From JAGLTN01 sp035403325 (lineage in GTDB: Bacteria; Planctomycetota; Phycisphaerae; Sedimentisphaerales; Anaerobacaceae): 12,377 bases of DNA. The DNA lies in assembly GCA_964492365.1 (NCBI GenBank), contig CAZBKA010000089.1, positions 1-12,377 of the forward strand, written 5' to 3'. Positions 1-7,168 of this stretch are shown here, piece by piece (the first letter of the stretch is position 1; every line of letters starts with the position of its first letter). The notes beneath the pieces were generated by a model, which searched no databases, had not been told where the DNA came from, and saw only the letters and a program-made list of their open reading frames with translations. A program made the position numbers and the translations under genes.

Positions 1-486
1 ACCGTTACTTGTGAACATAAAGTTGCTATTACTTTCATTGAAAGCTTCCCATTTCCAACTAGAATTACCACCAAAGTGGTTAAGAAAGTGGGTTCCACAG
101 GTTGGAGCTTCTAACGAAAGAACTCGGCTGCCAGCAGAATTTAAACCTTCGTAAACAACAACACCTTGTCCATCTAAAGCGCTCCACTGTATCTGGAAAG
201 AAACAGTTGCCTGATTACTCAGGTTCAGATCAGCAACAAGCTCGGCATTATTAAAACCAATACCACTTTCACCCCAAACGCCGCCGTCAAAATCAAGCCC
301 GCCGCCAGAAATCCAAGTATCTTTTGAGCCTACATTTCCATTATTACCATTACCAGATGAGTCAAGCAGTTGATTGCCTGAACCTTCATTCATTTGCCAC
401 CAGCCTACAAGACCAGTCGTAATATCAGCAGCACAAGCACTGCCTACAAAAACCAACAATACCGCCAAAAACACTAACTTCTTCAT
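1..486 (-). CDS. Exported LamG-like (concanavalin A-like) protein, N-terminal part, cut by window edge
   Basis: The reading frame starts with ATG at 486 and stays open for 162 codons to position 1, so only the N-terminal part is present. Residues 1-20 form a Sec signal peptide (MKK, then a hydrophobic stretch ending VGSACAA), probably cleaved after an Ala near residue 19 or 20. The Cys there lacks a proper lipobox, so I do not call a lipoprotein. The mature part opens like many planctomycete LamG/laminin-G-like modules: 'GLVGWWQMNEGSG', then 'DSSGNGNNG' and 'GGLDFDG'. These jelly-roll domains usually bind glycans or pack against other surface domains. A strong Shine-Dalgarno (AAAGGAGAG) lies 6 nt before the ATG. 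The gene has its own promoter and does not belong to the enzyme operon. The full length and C-terminal anchor (for example PEP-CTERM or dockerin) cannot be seen. Family call is fairly safe; ligand unknown. Confidence 0.8.
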   Translation of the reverse strand, partial: MKKLVFLAVLLVFVGSACAADITTGLVGWWQMNEGSGNQLLDSSGNGNNGNVGSKDTWISGGGLDFDGGVWGESGIGFNNAELVADLNLSNQATVSFQIQWSALDGQGVVVYEGLNSAGSRVLSLEAPTCGTHFLNHFGGNSSWKWEAFNESNSNFMFTSNG

Positions 487-734
487 TTTCTACTCTCCTT
501 TAAAAAACATTAACATTACACATCTCTCTTACACAATAACTGCTTATCACCGCCACATACAGTTAGCCTTCACCATTGCCCAAAACTTCAGTAACCGCTC
601 AAAACAGCTTTATTTGATCTTAAAGGGAGAAAAATCGGAATGTACAATCGCAGATATGGACCTTAAAAATTTCAACAACCCATCTCTCAAATACATCTCT
701 TCATCAATCTCTCTCTTTTGTCGCAAGCGATAGC

Positions 735-750
735 TCTGTAATATTACAGA
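735..750. repeat. Perfect 16-bp palindrome in the leader of the LamG gene
   Basis: TCTGTAATATTACAGA is fully self-complementary, with no central loop, and lies about 15-30 nt downstream of the predicted transcription start near 765. A perfect even palindrome at this place suits a dimeric repressor operator better than an RNA hairpin. The bound regulator is unknown. Confidence 0.45.
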
Positions 751-771
751 TCTACCAATCCATATAGTGCT

Positions 772-800
772 ATTCTAGCTTCTTTATTACTATTTGTCAA
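772..800 (-). promoter_or_regulatory. Sigma70-type promoter for the exported LamG gene
   Basis: On the minus strand a perfect TTGACA -35 (795-800) is followed by a 17-nt spacer and TAGAAT (772-777, 5/6 match to TATAAT). The predicted transcript starts near 765, which leaves a leader of about 280 nt before the ATG at 486. An inverted repeat AGGCA-N9-TGCCT (817-821 / 831-835) sits just upstream, about 60 nt before the predicted start, and could be an activator site. Transcription start is inferred, not shown. Confidence 0.65.
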
Positions 801-924
801 GTAATTTTGTAAATTTAGGCAAAATAGAAATGCCTTAAAAAACCGGGGAGACCTTTTGACATATTATTAGTCTTTTAAAATCTAAAGTATTTAAATAAAA
901 AGACTTAGAAACATTTACAAAACC

Positions 925-945
925 AAAAAAAACCTAAAATTAGGC
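925..945 (-). terminator. Possible weak intrinsic terminator of the enzyme operon
   Basis: On the minus strand CCTA-ATTT-TAGG (933-944), extendable by one G-U pair, is followed directly by eight T residues (925-932). It lies about 117 nt beyond the stop codon of the Mrp gene. The stem is short and AT-rich, so termination may be inefficient. Confidence 0.35.
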
Positions 946-1060
946 ACTGTAAAATAACACTAGAATATACAAAACTATTTTTATATTTTTAAGTCACAGA
1001 CTCGCATAAACAACACTCAGTCTGTACCCCTCAATTACTGATAATATCAACTGCTAAAGT

Positions 1061-1819
1061 TTACAATTCAAGCAGAGGTCTAAATGCGTGCTGAATTGCC
1101 TGAACAGTAGGGCTGTTGCTATTGGAATTTATAAAAGGTTCGCCGGCATCACAACATCTGCCCATCTCAGGATCAATGGGAATGGAACCTAAAAATGTAA
1201 TACCAAACTGCTCAGCCATCTCACTGCCGCCATCACCTTTGAAAATATCCGTTCTCTTATTGCAGTGAGGACATACAAATCCGCTCATGTTTTCAATTAT
1301 GCCAAGAACTTTCAAATGAACCTGGCTGCAGAAAGTAATACATTTCTTAACATCAGCAACCGCTACTTGCTGTGGGGTTGTCACCATTATCGCACCATCA
1401 GCATCTGGAAGTGTTTGAGCAATTGACAAAGGCTCATCACCCGTACCAGGAGGACAATCGACAACCAGATAATCCAGATCACCCCAGTTCACATTTTTAA
1501 CGAATTGAGTTATGACATTATGTTTCATAGGTCCACGCCAGATAACAGCACTGTTTGCGTCAGCAAGCAGAAATCCAACACTCATAACCTTGAGGTTCTT
1601 ACTATATGCGACAGGTTCGATAAGTTCTTCAGTGCCTTGTGCCCGGCATGTATCGAGTTTCAATAATTTAGGAACACTAGGCCCATGAATATCAACGTCA
1701 AGAAGACCAACTTTTTTGCCCTGAGTTGAAAGCCAGACCGCAAGATTTACTGCGATACTGCTTTTACCTACACCACCTTTGCCGCTTAAAACAAGAATTT
1801 TATGTTCAATCTTTGCCAT
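1061..1819 (-). CDS. Mrp/NBP35-family Fe-S cluster carrier P-loop ATPase
   Basis: This cytosolic 252-residue protein belongs to the Mrp/ApbC/NBP35 group of SIMIBI P-loop ATPases, which hold a [4Fe-4S] cluster at a dimer interface and pass it to apo-proteins. Visible signatures are the deviant Walker A GKGGVGKSS (residues 13-21, Lys14 and Lys19), switch I DVDIHGPS (41-48), switch II DCPPGTGDE (121-129) and the cluster-binding CPHC (183-186). The N-terminal MIP18/DUF59 domain found in many bacterial Mrp proteins is absent, so this is the short archaeal/NBP35-like form. I prefer ATG at 1819, which has GGAAAG 7 nt upstream. An in-frame TTG at 1834 would add five residues (LESGI, read as MESGI) but has less support. 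The gene follows the DUF89 gene after 41 nt on the same strand and is probably the last gene of the run. The client protein is not indicated by the sequence. Confidence 0.9.
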   Translation of the reverse strand: MAKIEHKILVLSGKGGVGKSSIAVNLAVWLSTQGKKVGLLDVDIHGPSVPKLLKLDTCRAQGTEELIEPVAYSKNLKVMSVGFLLADANSAVIWRGPMKHNVITQFVKNVNWGDLDYLVVDCPPGTGDEPLSIAQTLPDADGAIMVTTPQQVAVADVKKCITFCSQVHLKVLGIIENMSGFVCPHCNKRTDIFKGDGGSEMAEQFGITFLGSIPIDPEMGRCCDAGEPFINSNSNSPTVQAIQHAFRPLLEL

Positions 1820-1860
1820 TATGCCACTTTCCAATTCTGCAAAACAAAAAAATAATTACT

Positions 1861-2724
1861 CTATTTATTCAAAACTTTATTCTTCAAAACCATACTTCCA
1901 ACCTCACAACCAAGATGCCTTGCGATCACTTCACATTTAGCTTTCAGAATAAAAATTATATTTTTATCTACTTCACTTAAGGTTTCATAATTGCCTTGGC
2001 CTTTAGAAATAATCAAATCAGCCTCTGCAAATTTTTCCTGAAACCACAGGCTGCAATCTTCTAAAATCGTACCGGGAGCATCATCGCCGTTATCGATTAC
2101 TGCAACCAAATCTGCCATAGAAACAAATTCAGCATCTTCAATTGTGCTGTCATTTATAATCGGTTTGCCGCGAACTGCAAATGTTATTTTTTCATTTGGT
2201 AACTGTTCAATCAGCAGTTTATCAAATACAATTTCACCCGTATTGTCGCCAAGATACAAAATACTCTCTGCATTATTAACTGCATCTTTAAAACTCTGCA
2301 AAGCTTCAGGCTCTATCGAAGTCCTAAGAGAGTCATCCATCGTTTCCTGAACCTGATGACTTTTTAAATCAGCATTTATTCCGAAATCTATTATGTTCCC
2401 TGCAATTGCAAATTTCAATGCGGTTTCAATTTTATCATCAGAATTTTCGACATATTTTTTCGCTTTAGGGTATATCTGCATTGCAAAGGCATTAAATTTT
2501 GACTTGATATCTTTATATGGGTCCTTCGTGTCGGTAATTTGCCTGATAAGACGATGAATTTTTTTGGCCATTACCGGCGGACTCTGACGCAGGTCCATAT
2601 CGACTAACATCTTCGTTACTGATCTTATCAGTTCTTCGTGAATTTTTTCATCGCTGGTAATAAGTCTGGCAGTATCAAGAGTCTGCCTGATAAAACAGGG
2701 AATGCAATCAAAATAAGTTTTCAT
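1861..2724 (-). CDS. DUF89-family metal-dependent phosphatase (ARMT1-like / damage-control phosphatase)
   Basis: This 287-residue protein has the full signature set of the short prokaryotic DUF89 group: an N-terminal CIPC (Cys7, Cys10), AGNIIDFG (108-115), GDNTGE (159-164), RGKPIINDST (185-194), an Asp-rich DNGDDAPGT (211-219) and ISKGQGNYE (239-247). Characterised DUF89 proteins are Mn/Ni/Co-dependent phosphatases that remove phosphate from harmful or misplaced sugar phosphates and phosphometabolites. The Asp/Asn in DNTGE and the later Asp residues fit the metal site. The N-terminal Cys pair marks the archaeal-type subfamily. Translation starts at ATG 2724, since the conserved MKTYFDCIPC start is the first residue block. 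No clear Shine-Dalgarno precedes it, suggesting translational coupling or a leaderless-like context. It lies 63 nt after the kinase-phosphatase gene and 41 nt before Mrp. A role clearing side products of the upstream sugar enzymes is an inference; the true substrate is unknown. Confidence 0.85.
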   Translation of the reverse strand: MKTYFDCIPCFIRQTLDTARLITSDEKIHEELIRSVTKMLVDMDLRQSPPVMAKKIHRLIRQITDTKDPYKDIKSKFNAFAMQIYPKAKKYVENSDDKIETALKFAIAGNIIDFGINADLKSHQVQETMDDSLRTSIEPEALQSFKDAVNNAESILYLGDNTGEIVFDKLLIEQLPNEKITFAVRGKPIINDSTIEDAEFVSMADLVAVIDNGDDAPGTILEDCSLWFQEKFAEADLIISKGQGNYETLSEVDKNIIFILKAKCEVIARHLGCEVGSMVLKNKVLNK

Positions 2725-2787
2725 GAAAATATTTGCCCGACTTTCAAAGTAAGTTAAATGGCAGTAAATAAACCTTTGCGTATTACA

Positions 2788-4686
2788 CTATTCTTTAAAT
2801 AGTATCTTAAGAATTTTATCTGGCTGAGAAAAATCAGGAGCAACAAAATGGGCACCAGATTTTATCAGCCTTGTTCGTTTTTCAGCATTTAAACCATGCC
2901 GTCTGATTTCATCACTTGCGATACCGAAAGCGATTCCGTCACGTTTTCTAACCTCTCTCATTTCCACAGGACCATCGCCAAAAGCCACCAGATCAGAACC
3001 GCTAAGCTTATTATCTGCCATAATCTTTTCAATAACCATTTTCTTGGAATATTTACTTACATCACCAACAGATCCGTATATCCTGCTGCCGAACAAATCG
3101 CCATAACCGAGAGCATTCGCCTCTTCGATAACATCTTCTTTGTCAGTGCCGCTAGCCAGATACAAAGTAACTCCCCTCTTGCAGAGTTCTTTCAAAAATT
3201 CAACAGACCCCTTAACACTAAAATCACTGATATCAAGCTGGCCGCATCGGAATTTTTTTATCCTCTTATTAACCAGCTCCATCAAAGCATTATTATAAAT
3301 TTCCTTGTATCCGAATTTATCAAGTATTTTATCTAAAGGCACTATCCCAAACTCTTTGACCATCTCAACAAGTGCCTCCATCTGCAGAATGGTCTGTATG
3401 CCTGTTGACTGATCGATATAATCATCAACACGTTTTTTAGCTTTAAGATATAAAGCCTCATCAGCGGTTTCAAACTCATCACCCAAAATCGCTTTTAACA
3501 TAACAGGAACCATGATTTTTTCCCAGCCTTGCCTCAATGTACTTATTGTCCCGTCATGGTCAAAAACTGCATGTCTGATATTGCCGATATTTACATCTTC
3601 ATAGCAATATTCAATTTCACTGTCAGCAAAATAAACTGCCTTTCTAATATCACATGCCAGCTCAGGCTGATAAACATAATCAGGATCCTGACCGACTTCG
3701 ATTATTTCATTGCCGCTGGCGGTTCCTGTCTGAAAAAGTTTTTGTACCGTCACAGCTGCAGCAAAATTCGCAAAGCTTGCCGCCTCCGCACTTTTAATCC
3801 CGCAACCAAGACAAAGCGCTATCGCACTTGTAACCGTGTCACCTGCTCCTACAGTATCAAGTTTCTTGATAAGCTGAATACCAGGTATCTCATTAAACCC
3901 AGAATCATCAACTGTCATTATGCCGCGTGTCCCCCTTGTTACAAAAACAGGTTTGCTCGATTTAGCATAAAGATTCTGAGCGAATTTCATTACATCTTCT
4001 CTTGTAAAAACATCATCCAAACCGGCATTGGCCCCATTTAGCAAAGCACTTTCTAAATCATTTGTTTTACGATATATGTTTTTGAATTTACGTCCATAGT
4101 GCCTTGAATCCAGCAGAACAACTTTGTTTGTATATTTGTCAAGCAGACAGTTAAGACCTTCAACAAAATCATCATTATCCATAACACCTGGCACCTGCTG
4201 ATTAATTATCATAGAATCACAGCTTTGCAATGCCCTTTCAATACCAGCCAGCAAAGCCTGATCCGTCTCCGGGCTTCTCTTATTAAAAAAACCAAAATCA
4301 ACACGAGGCTGTTCGCTGCCTTCAAGATATTGTTTACCAAAAGTTACAGTATCAAAATTTTCCTTTTGAATAACCAGATCAGTCGTATCGACGCCAAGGC
4401 CTTTAAATTGACGAACCATTTCCCTGCCGAAAATATCATCACCAATAACGCCAATTACTTTTATCGACGCCGGTGTAAGAGCTGCCAAATTCGCAACAAC
4501 ATTGGAGGCCCCACCAAGCGAGTAATAATGTTTAGCTACAGCACTTGCCCGCAATCCTGTTTCAACCGAAACTTCCGAACCTCTCGGGTCCAGCATCCAG
4601 TAGGCATCCAGACAAAAATCACCATATACAGCAACTTTCACATTTTTTATCTTCGCAATAATCTCCTTGATGCGTTCTTTTTTCAT
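2788..4686 (-). CDS. Fusion of RfaE1-like PfkB sugar kinase and HAD-superfamily phosphatase
   Basis: This 632-residue bifunctional protein joins two enzymes. Residues ~1-335 form a PfkB/ribokinase domain most like the heptose kinase half of HldE/RfaE: GDFCLDAYW (22-30), LGGASNVVANLAAL (57-70), QPRVDF (126-131) and the C-terminal DTVGAGDT (277-284) with catalytic Asp283, followed by an 'ANFAAAVTVQKL' helix. Residues ~370-632 form a HAD phosphatase: FDHDGT (375-380; nucleophile Asp376, acid/base Asp378), an alpha-helical C1 cap of about 130 residues, motif II LASGT (510-514), Lys548/Lys549 as motif III, and FGDGPVE (569-575) as motif IV. All catalytic residues look intact. The HAD half is not GmhB-like, because GmhB lacks such a cap. 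ATG 4686 has AAGGA 6 nt upstream. The gene begins 14 nt after the DHS-like gene, so the two are co-transcribed. Successive kinase and phosphatase steps on one sugar phosphate are plausible; the substrate is not known. Confidence 0.88.
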   Translation of the reverse strand: MKKERIKEIIAKIKNVKVAVYGDFCLDAYWMLDPRGSEVSVETGLRASAVAKHYYSLGGASNVVANLAALTPASIKVIGVIGDDIFGREMVRQFKGLGVDTTDLVIQKENFDTVTFGKQYLEGSEQPRVDFGFFNKRSPETDQALLAGIERALQSCDSMIINQQVPGVMDNDDFVEGLNCLLDKYTNKVVLLDSRHYGRKFKNIYRKTNDLESALLNGANAGLDDVFTREDVMKFAQNLYAKSSKPVFVTRGTRGIMTVDDSGFNEIPGIQLIKKLDTVGAGDTVTSAIALCLGCGIKSAEAASFANFAAAVTVQKLFQTGTASGNEIIEVGQDPDYVYQPELACDIRKAVYFADSEIEYCYEDVNIGNIRHAVFDHDGTISTLRQGWEKIMVPVMLKAILGDEFETADEALYLKAKKRVDDYIDQSTGIQTILQMEALVEMVKEFGIVPLDKILDKFGYKEIYNNALMELVNKRIKKFRCGQLDISDFSVKGSVEFLKELCKRGVTLYLASGTDKEDVIEEANALGYGDLFGSRIYGSVGDVSKYSKKMVIEKIMADNKLSGSDLVAFGDGPVEMREVRKRDGIAFGIASDEIRRHGLNAEKRTRLIKSGAHFVAPDFSQPDKILKILFKE

Positions 4687-4700
4687 AAATAATCCTTGTA

Positions 4701-5735
4701 CTATAGCTTTTCAATAATCTTTTTATAAAGCAGCGGAAACGTTTGCTTTTGGTTTCCCTGAACATAATAACCCTTACTATTATTAAACGACTGGGGAATC
4801 CTCGTCACCACGCTTTTCTGATCACGGAAGTAATAACACGCTGCCGATTCATCAATCATCTGCGAAGGTTCATGCGGACGCAAATCAAAATCAGCCGCAA
4901 TAAAATCCATTGGCACAAAGCCCGCATTCGAAGCCATCGAAACCGCCTTTAACAAAACTTCAGGTCCGGTAACCGCCGAGCCTATATTTAACACAACCCC
5001 GCCTTTAGTAAGCCTTGTTATCTGGTCGGTATAAATAAGAAAATCCCTGCCGCTGCATCCACCTTTTGCCTGACCGTCAAAACTTTCATGCTGGTCAATA
5101 ACATCGGTACCGATACCAACATGAATGGTAAGCGGAATTCTATTTCTATGGCACGCAGCAATAAAACTTACTTGCGGATTTTGAAATTTAGGCTGATGCG
5201 ATTTTTTTGAATATTTACTTAGTGCCTCTTTTCTGAAATCACCGTCACAAATCATTTTTCCAAGAGATTCACCATACCCAAAACACATTTCGTTACCAAG
5301 CGATAAGGCCATGTTTATATAAGCAAATTCGTAAGCCATCCCGAAATGACCTTTGCTCAAAGCATTAGGAACATTTTCACTGGTCTGACCTATCTGGGCA
5401 AGTTCAAAATCATGAATCGCAGTGGCACCATTACCAGCCAAAAGTGTTATCACCCCCCTGTCAATAAGATCAACAAGTAAAGGCCCCATCCCGTTTTTTA
5501 TAAGATGGGCACCTGTAAAAACTATTACAGGATTACCTTTTCGCTTTGAAGATACTATTGCACCTGCAATTGTCTCGATGTCATCGCAGGTTTCACTTGG
5601 CAGATCGATATTGATATCCGAAACTTTGTCAACGGTAACAAGGTCAGCAAGTTTTACTTTGTTCATTCTTTCTGCAAGCGGATATGTATCTATTTGAGCC
5701 GCATCGAAAAAACCAAAACTTCCTTTGTACTGCAT
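4701..5735 (-). CDS. Deoxyhypusine synthase-like family protein, reaction unknown
   Basis: This is a 344-residue soluble protein. Its layout resembles the Rossmann-like NAD-binding fold of deoxyhypusine synthase and its uncharacterised bacterial relatives: KGNPVIVFTGAHLIKNGMGP (66-85), then DLIDRGVITLLAGNGATAIHDFELA (89-113), GQTSE (116-120), THVGIGTDVIDQH-type segment around 204-216, and GGVVLNIGSAVTGPEV (245-260) near the C-terminal half. Bacteria generally lack eIF5A, so a classical deoxyhypusine role is unlikely, and bacterial homologues often act on other amines or are uncharacterised. I chose ATG 5735 because AGGG sits 9 nt upstream and this start lies 13 nt beyond the epimerase stop. 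A longer frame from ATG 5813 would overlap the epimerase by 65 nt and add 26 residues (basic and aromatic) that do not resemble the family's start. It lies between the epimerase and the kinase-phosphatase fusion, so a step in sugar metabolism is inferred from context only. Confidence 0.6.
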   Translation of the reverse strand: MQYKGSFGFFDAAQIDTYPLAERMNKVKLADLVTVDKVSDINIDLPSETCDDIETIAGAIVSSKRKGNPVIVFTGAHLIKNGMGPLLVDLIDRGVITLLAGNGATAIHDFELAQIGQTSENVPNALSKGHFGMAYEFAYINMALSLGNEMCFGYGESLGKMICDGDFRKEALSKYSKKSHQPKFQNPQVSFIAACHRNRIPLTIHVGIGTDVIDQHESFDGQAKGGCSGRDFLIYTDQITRLTKGGVVLNIGSAVTGPEVLLKAVSMASNAGFVPMDFIAADFDLRPHEPSQMIDESAACYYFRDQKSVVTRIPQSFNNSKGYYVQGNQKQTFPLLYKKIIEKL

Positions 5736-5748
5736 TTTAGATTTCCCT

Positions 5749-7032
5749 TTAGTTACCATACTTCTGGAGTAACTTTTCCAGCCTTTGAATTGATTTAACC
5801 ATCGCACGAACACTATGGTAATTAACTTTCCAGTTATGACTCATATGTGTCCAGATGGGTTCTCCTTCTCTGGTAAGCAAAGGCCACCATTCACCAACCT
5901 TATGATTTATGCCTTTCTCAAATACAAATTTATGCACGTTTTGATAATAAGGCCAATACTTATCCGCATCGAAATACAAACACGCATCAAGCAAACCTAT
6001 AAGGGACTCTGCCTGCTGCCAGAACTCTTTTTCCATATCATAAACACCACCAGCATGAGGCCCTTCGACAAAAACACCGCCAAATTTTTTATCTATCCCA
6101 TTATTAACGGTGTGTTCTATAATGGTTTTAAGCATCGGTTTATATTTATCCATCGGTGTCCCCATAACCTCAAGGGCATGAATAAACAGCCACGCAAATT
6201 CAATATTATGACCATAACATGTATTATCGTTCGCATTTTCTTTCTGACCTGATTCGCTATAACGATCCCACCCCCAGACAATATCGAACTTTATCTGCGG
6301 TGCAACCTTCCAGTCAACCGTAAATTGCGGAATACCTGTCTTGAACTCAGGATGCATCATTCTTTTAATAAGAATGTCAATATCTTCCAGCAGTTTTCTT
6401 TTGTGTATAGCTTCATTGCTGCACTGAAACAGCGATGTAAATGCCTCCATCAGGTGCATATGAACATCGAGAGTCTTCCTGTCACCACCGCCGCTGCCTG
6501 GCCCGCAAAGATCCCAGTTTCGTTCAAACATCTCAAAATACCCGCCATACATCGTATCGGCACAGTATTTCTGCAGCAGGTCAAAAACTTTCTCAGCATA
6601 TTCGATACCTCTTCTGTCACCTGTCGCCATTGTATATTCACTAAGACAATAAATCGCAAAACTGTGGCCATAGATTATCTTTTTGTTCTCCGTGACATTC
6701 CCCTCACGATCAACCATCCAGTAGAATCCGCCAAATTTATCGTCCCACATTTTATCAATAAGAAAATCAACACCAAATTTAGCATATTCTGCACACTTGC
6801 CTCCACCATAACCTGCACGGTGTGCTGCAGACATTGTATAAACCGTTCTTGTCTGAGCAATAAGACTTTTTTCGGTTTCTTTTGCAGGCTTGCCATCTTT
6901 ATCGAAATGCGTCAAAAAACCACCGAACTTATCGTCTTTGCAACGATCAAGCCAGAATGGAAGAAGCTCTTTTGTTAAATATTGTTTGGACTGCTCTAAA
7001 CAAGAGGATATCTGCTTACTGTCAATAGCCAT
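5749..7032 (-). CDS. AGE-family sugar epimerase/isomerase (cellobiose 2-epimerase-like)
   Basis: This 427-residue cytosolic enzyme belongs to the N-acylglucosamine 2-epimerase superfamily, an (alpha/alpha)6 barrel that epimerises or isomerises sugars at C2. Visible conserved elements are GGFLTHFDKDG (37-47), QTRTVY (60-65), GGFYWMVDREG (101-111), YGHSFAIYCLSEY (121-133), KTLDVHMHLMEAFTSLF (186-202), GHNIEFAWLF (274-283), EFWQQAESL (336-344), GEWWPLLTREG (380-390) and KVNYHSVRAM (402-411). His275 and His405 match the catalytic histidine pair of the family. The paired 'HMHLMEA' and 'GEWW' blocks favour cellobiose/mannobiose 2-epimerase over the renin-binding-protein type, but mannose or other sugar isomerases of this superfamily cannot be excluded. 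Length is normal. ATG 7032 has GGAG 8 nt upstream. It is the first gene of the operon and is followed 13 nt later by the DHS-like gene. No signal peptide is seen. Confidence 0.88.
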   Translation of the reverse strand: MAIDSKQISSCLEQSKQYLTKELLPFWLDRCKDDKFGGFLTHFDKDGKPAKETEKSLIAQTRTVYTMSAAHRAGYGGGKCAEYAKFGVDFLIDKMWDDKFGGFYWMVDREGNVTENKKIIYGHSFAIYCLSEYTMATGDRRGIEYAEKVFDLLQKYCADTMYGGYFEMFERNWDLCGPGSGGGDRKTLDVHMHLMEAFTSLFQCSNEAIHKRKLLEDIDILIKRMMHPEFKTGIPQFTVDWKVAPQIKFDIVWGWDRYSESGQKENANDNTCYGHNIEFAWLFIHALEVMGTPMDKYKPMLKTIIEHTVNNGIDKKFGGVFVEGPHAGGVYDMEKEFWQQAESLIGLLDACLYFDADKYWPYYQNVHKFVFEKGINHKVGEWWPLLTREGEPIWTHMSHNWKVNYHSVRAMVKSIQRLEKLLQKYGN

Positions 7033-7071
7033 TGCTCATTCTCCGAAAATTACTTTTCTTAATTTTATATA

Positions 7072-7124
7072 TGCAAAAAAATATAGCGTATAATTGTACT
7101 TATGTAAAATACAATTATACGCTA
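7072..7124 (-). terminator. 15-bp inverted repeat with T-tract: likely terminator of the HEAT gene, possible operator of the epimerase operon
   Basis: Arms at 7084-7098 and 7110-7124 are perfectly complementary, with an 11-nt loop. On the minus strand the stem is followed by TA and then seven T residues, which fits an intrinsic terminator about 45 nt beyond the HEAT-protein stop. The stem is AT-rich for a terminator and its outer part contains GTATAAT in both orientations. It could therefore also overlap the -10 element of the epimerase operon, with a weak TTGCAT -35 and an 18-nt spacer upstream. Confidence 0.55.
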
Positions 7125-7168
7125 GTAATATTTTGATATGCAATAAGCCTTAAAGGCCGAAATTCTTT

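Larger units (their letters stand above)
487..1060. other. Intergenic region between the LamG gene and the Mrp gene
   Basis: This AT-rich stretch has no convincing gene on either strand. It holds the promoter (772-800), the palindrome (735-750) and the long leader of the LamG gene, and a possible terminator for the enzyme operon (925-945). Weak inverted repeats are also present: 7-bp arms at 996-1002/1019-1025 and AT-rich 8-bp arms at 869-876/898-905. Neither is followed by a T-tract. I saw no match to a common riboswitch class in the leader. Confidence 0.6.

Noticed and set aside
126..141. 16-nt word GGCTGCCAGCAGAATT also present at 9517-9532
   Set aside because: The two copies are read on opposite strands and in different frames relative to their genes (NSAGS versus GCQQN), so it is most likely chance and not a mobile or regulatory repeat.
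374..733. Plus-strand open frame of 119 codons
   Set aside because: It is antisense to the LamG gene start and its promoter leader, has no family resemblance and no convincing ribosome binding site.
869..905. 8-bp AT-rich inverted repeat AGTCTTTT / AAAAGACT
   Set aside because: Low complexity, a long loop and no T-tract after it on either strand. Such repeats are expected in AT-rich spacer DNA.
996..1025. 7-bp inverted repeat ACAGACT / AGTCTGT downstream of the Mrp gene
   Set aside because: The loop is 16 nt and no T-tract follows on the minus strand, so it does not qualify as an intrinsic terminator.
1820..1834. TTG start adding five residues to the Mrp protein
   Set aside because: ATG at 1819 has a reasonable Shine-Dalgarno at proper spacing and gives the usual family start just before the beta strand leading to the P-loop.
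5736..5813. Upstream extension of the DHS-like gene to an ATG at 5813
   Set aside because: It would overlap the epimerase coding end by 65 nt. The internal ATG at 5735 has a Shine-Dalgarno and lies just after the epimerase stop.
6325..6978. 217-codon plus-strand frame inside the epimerase gene
   Set aside because: It is antisense to a clearly conserved AGE-family enzyme and shows no family signature.
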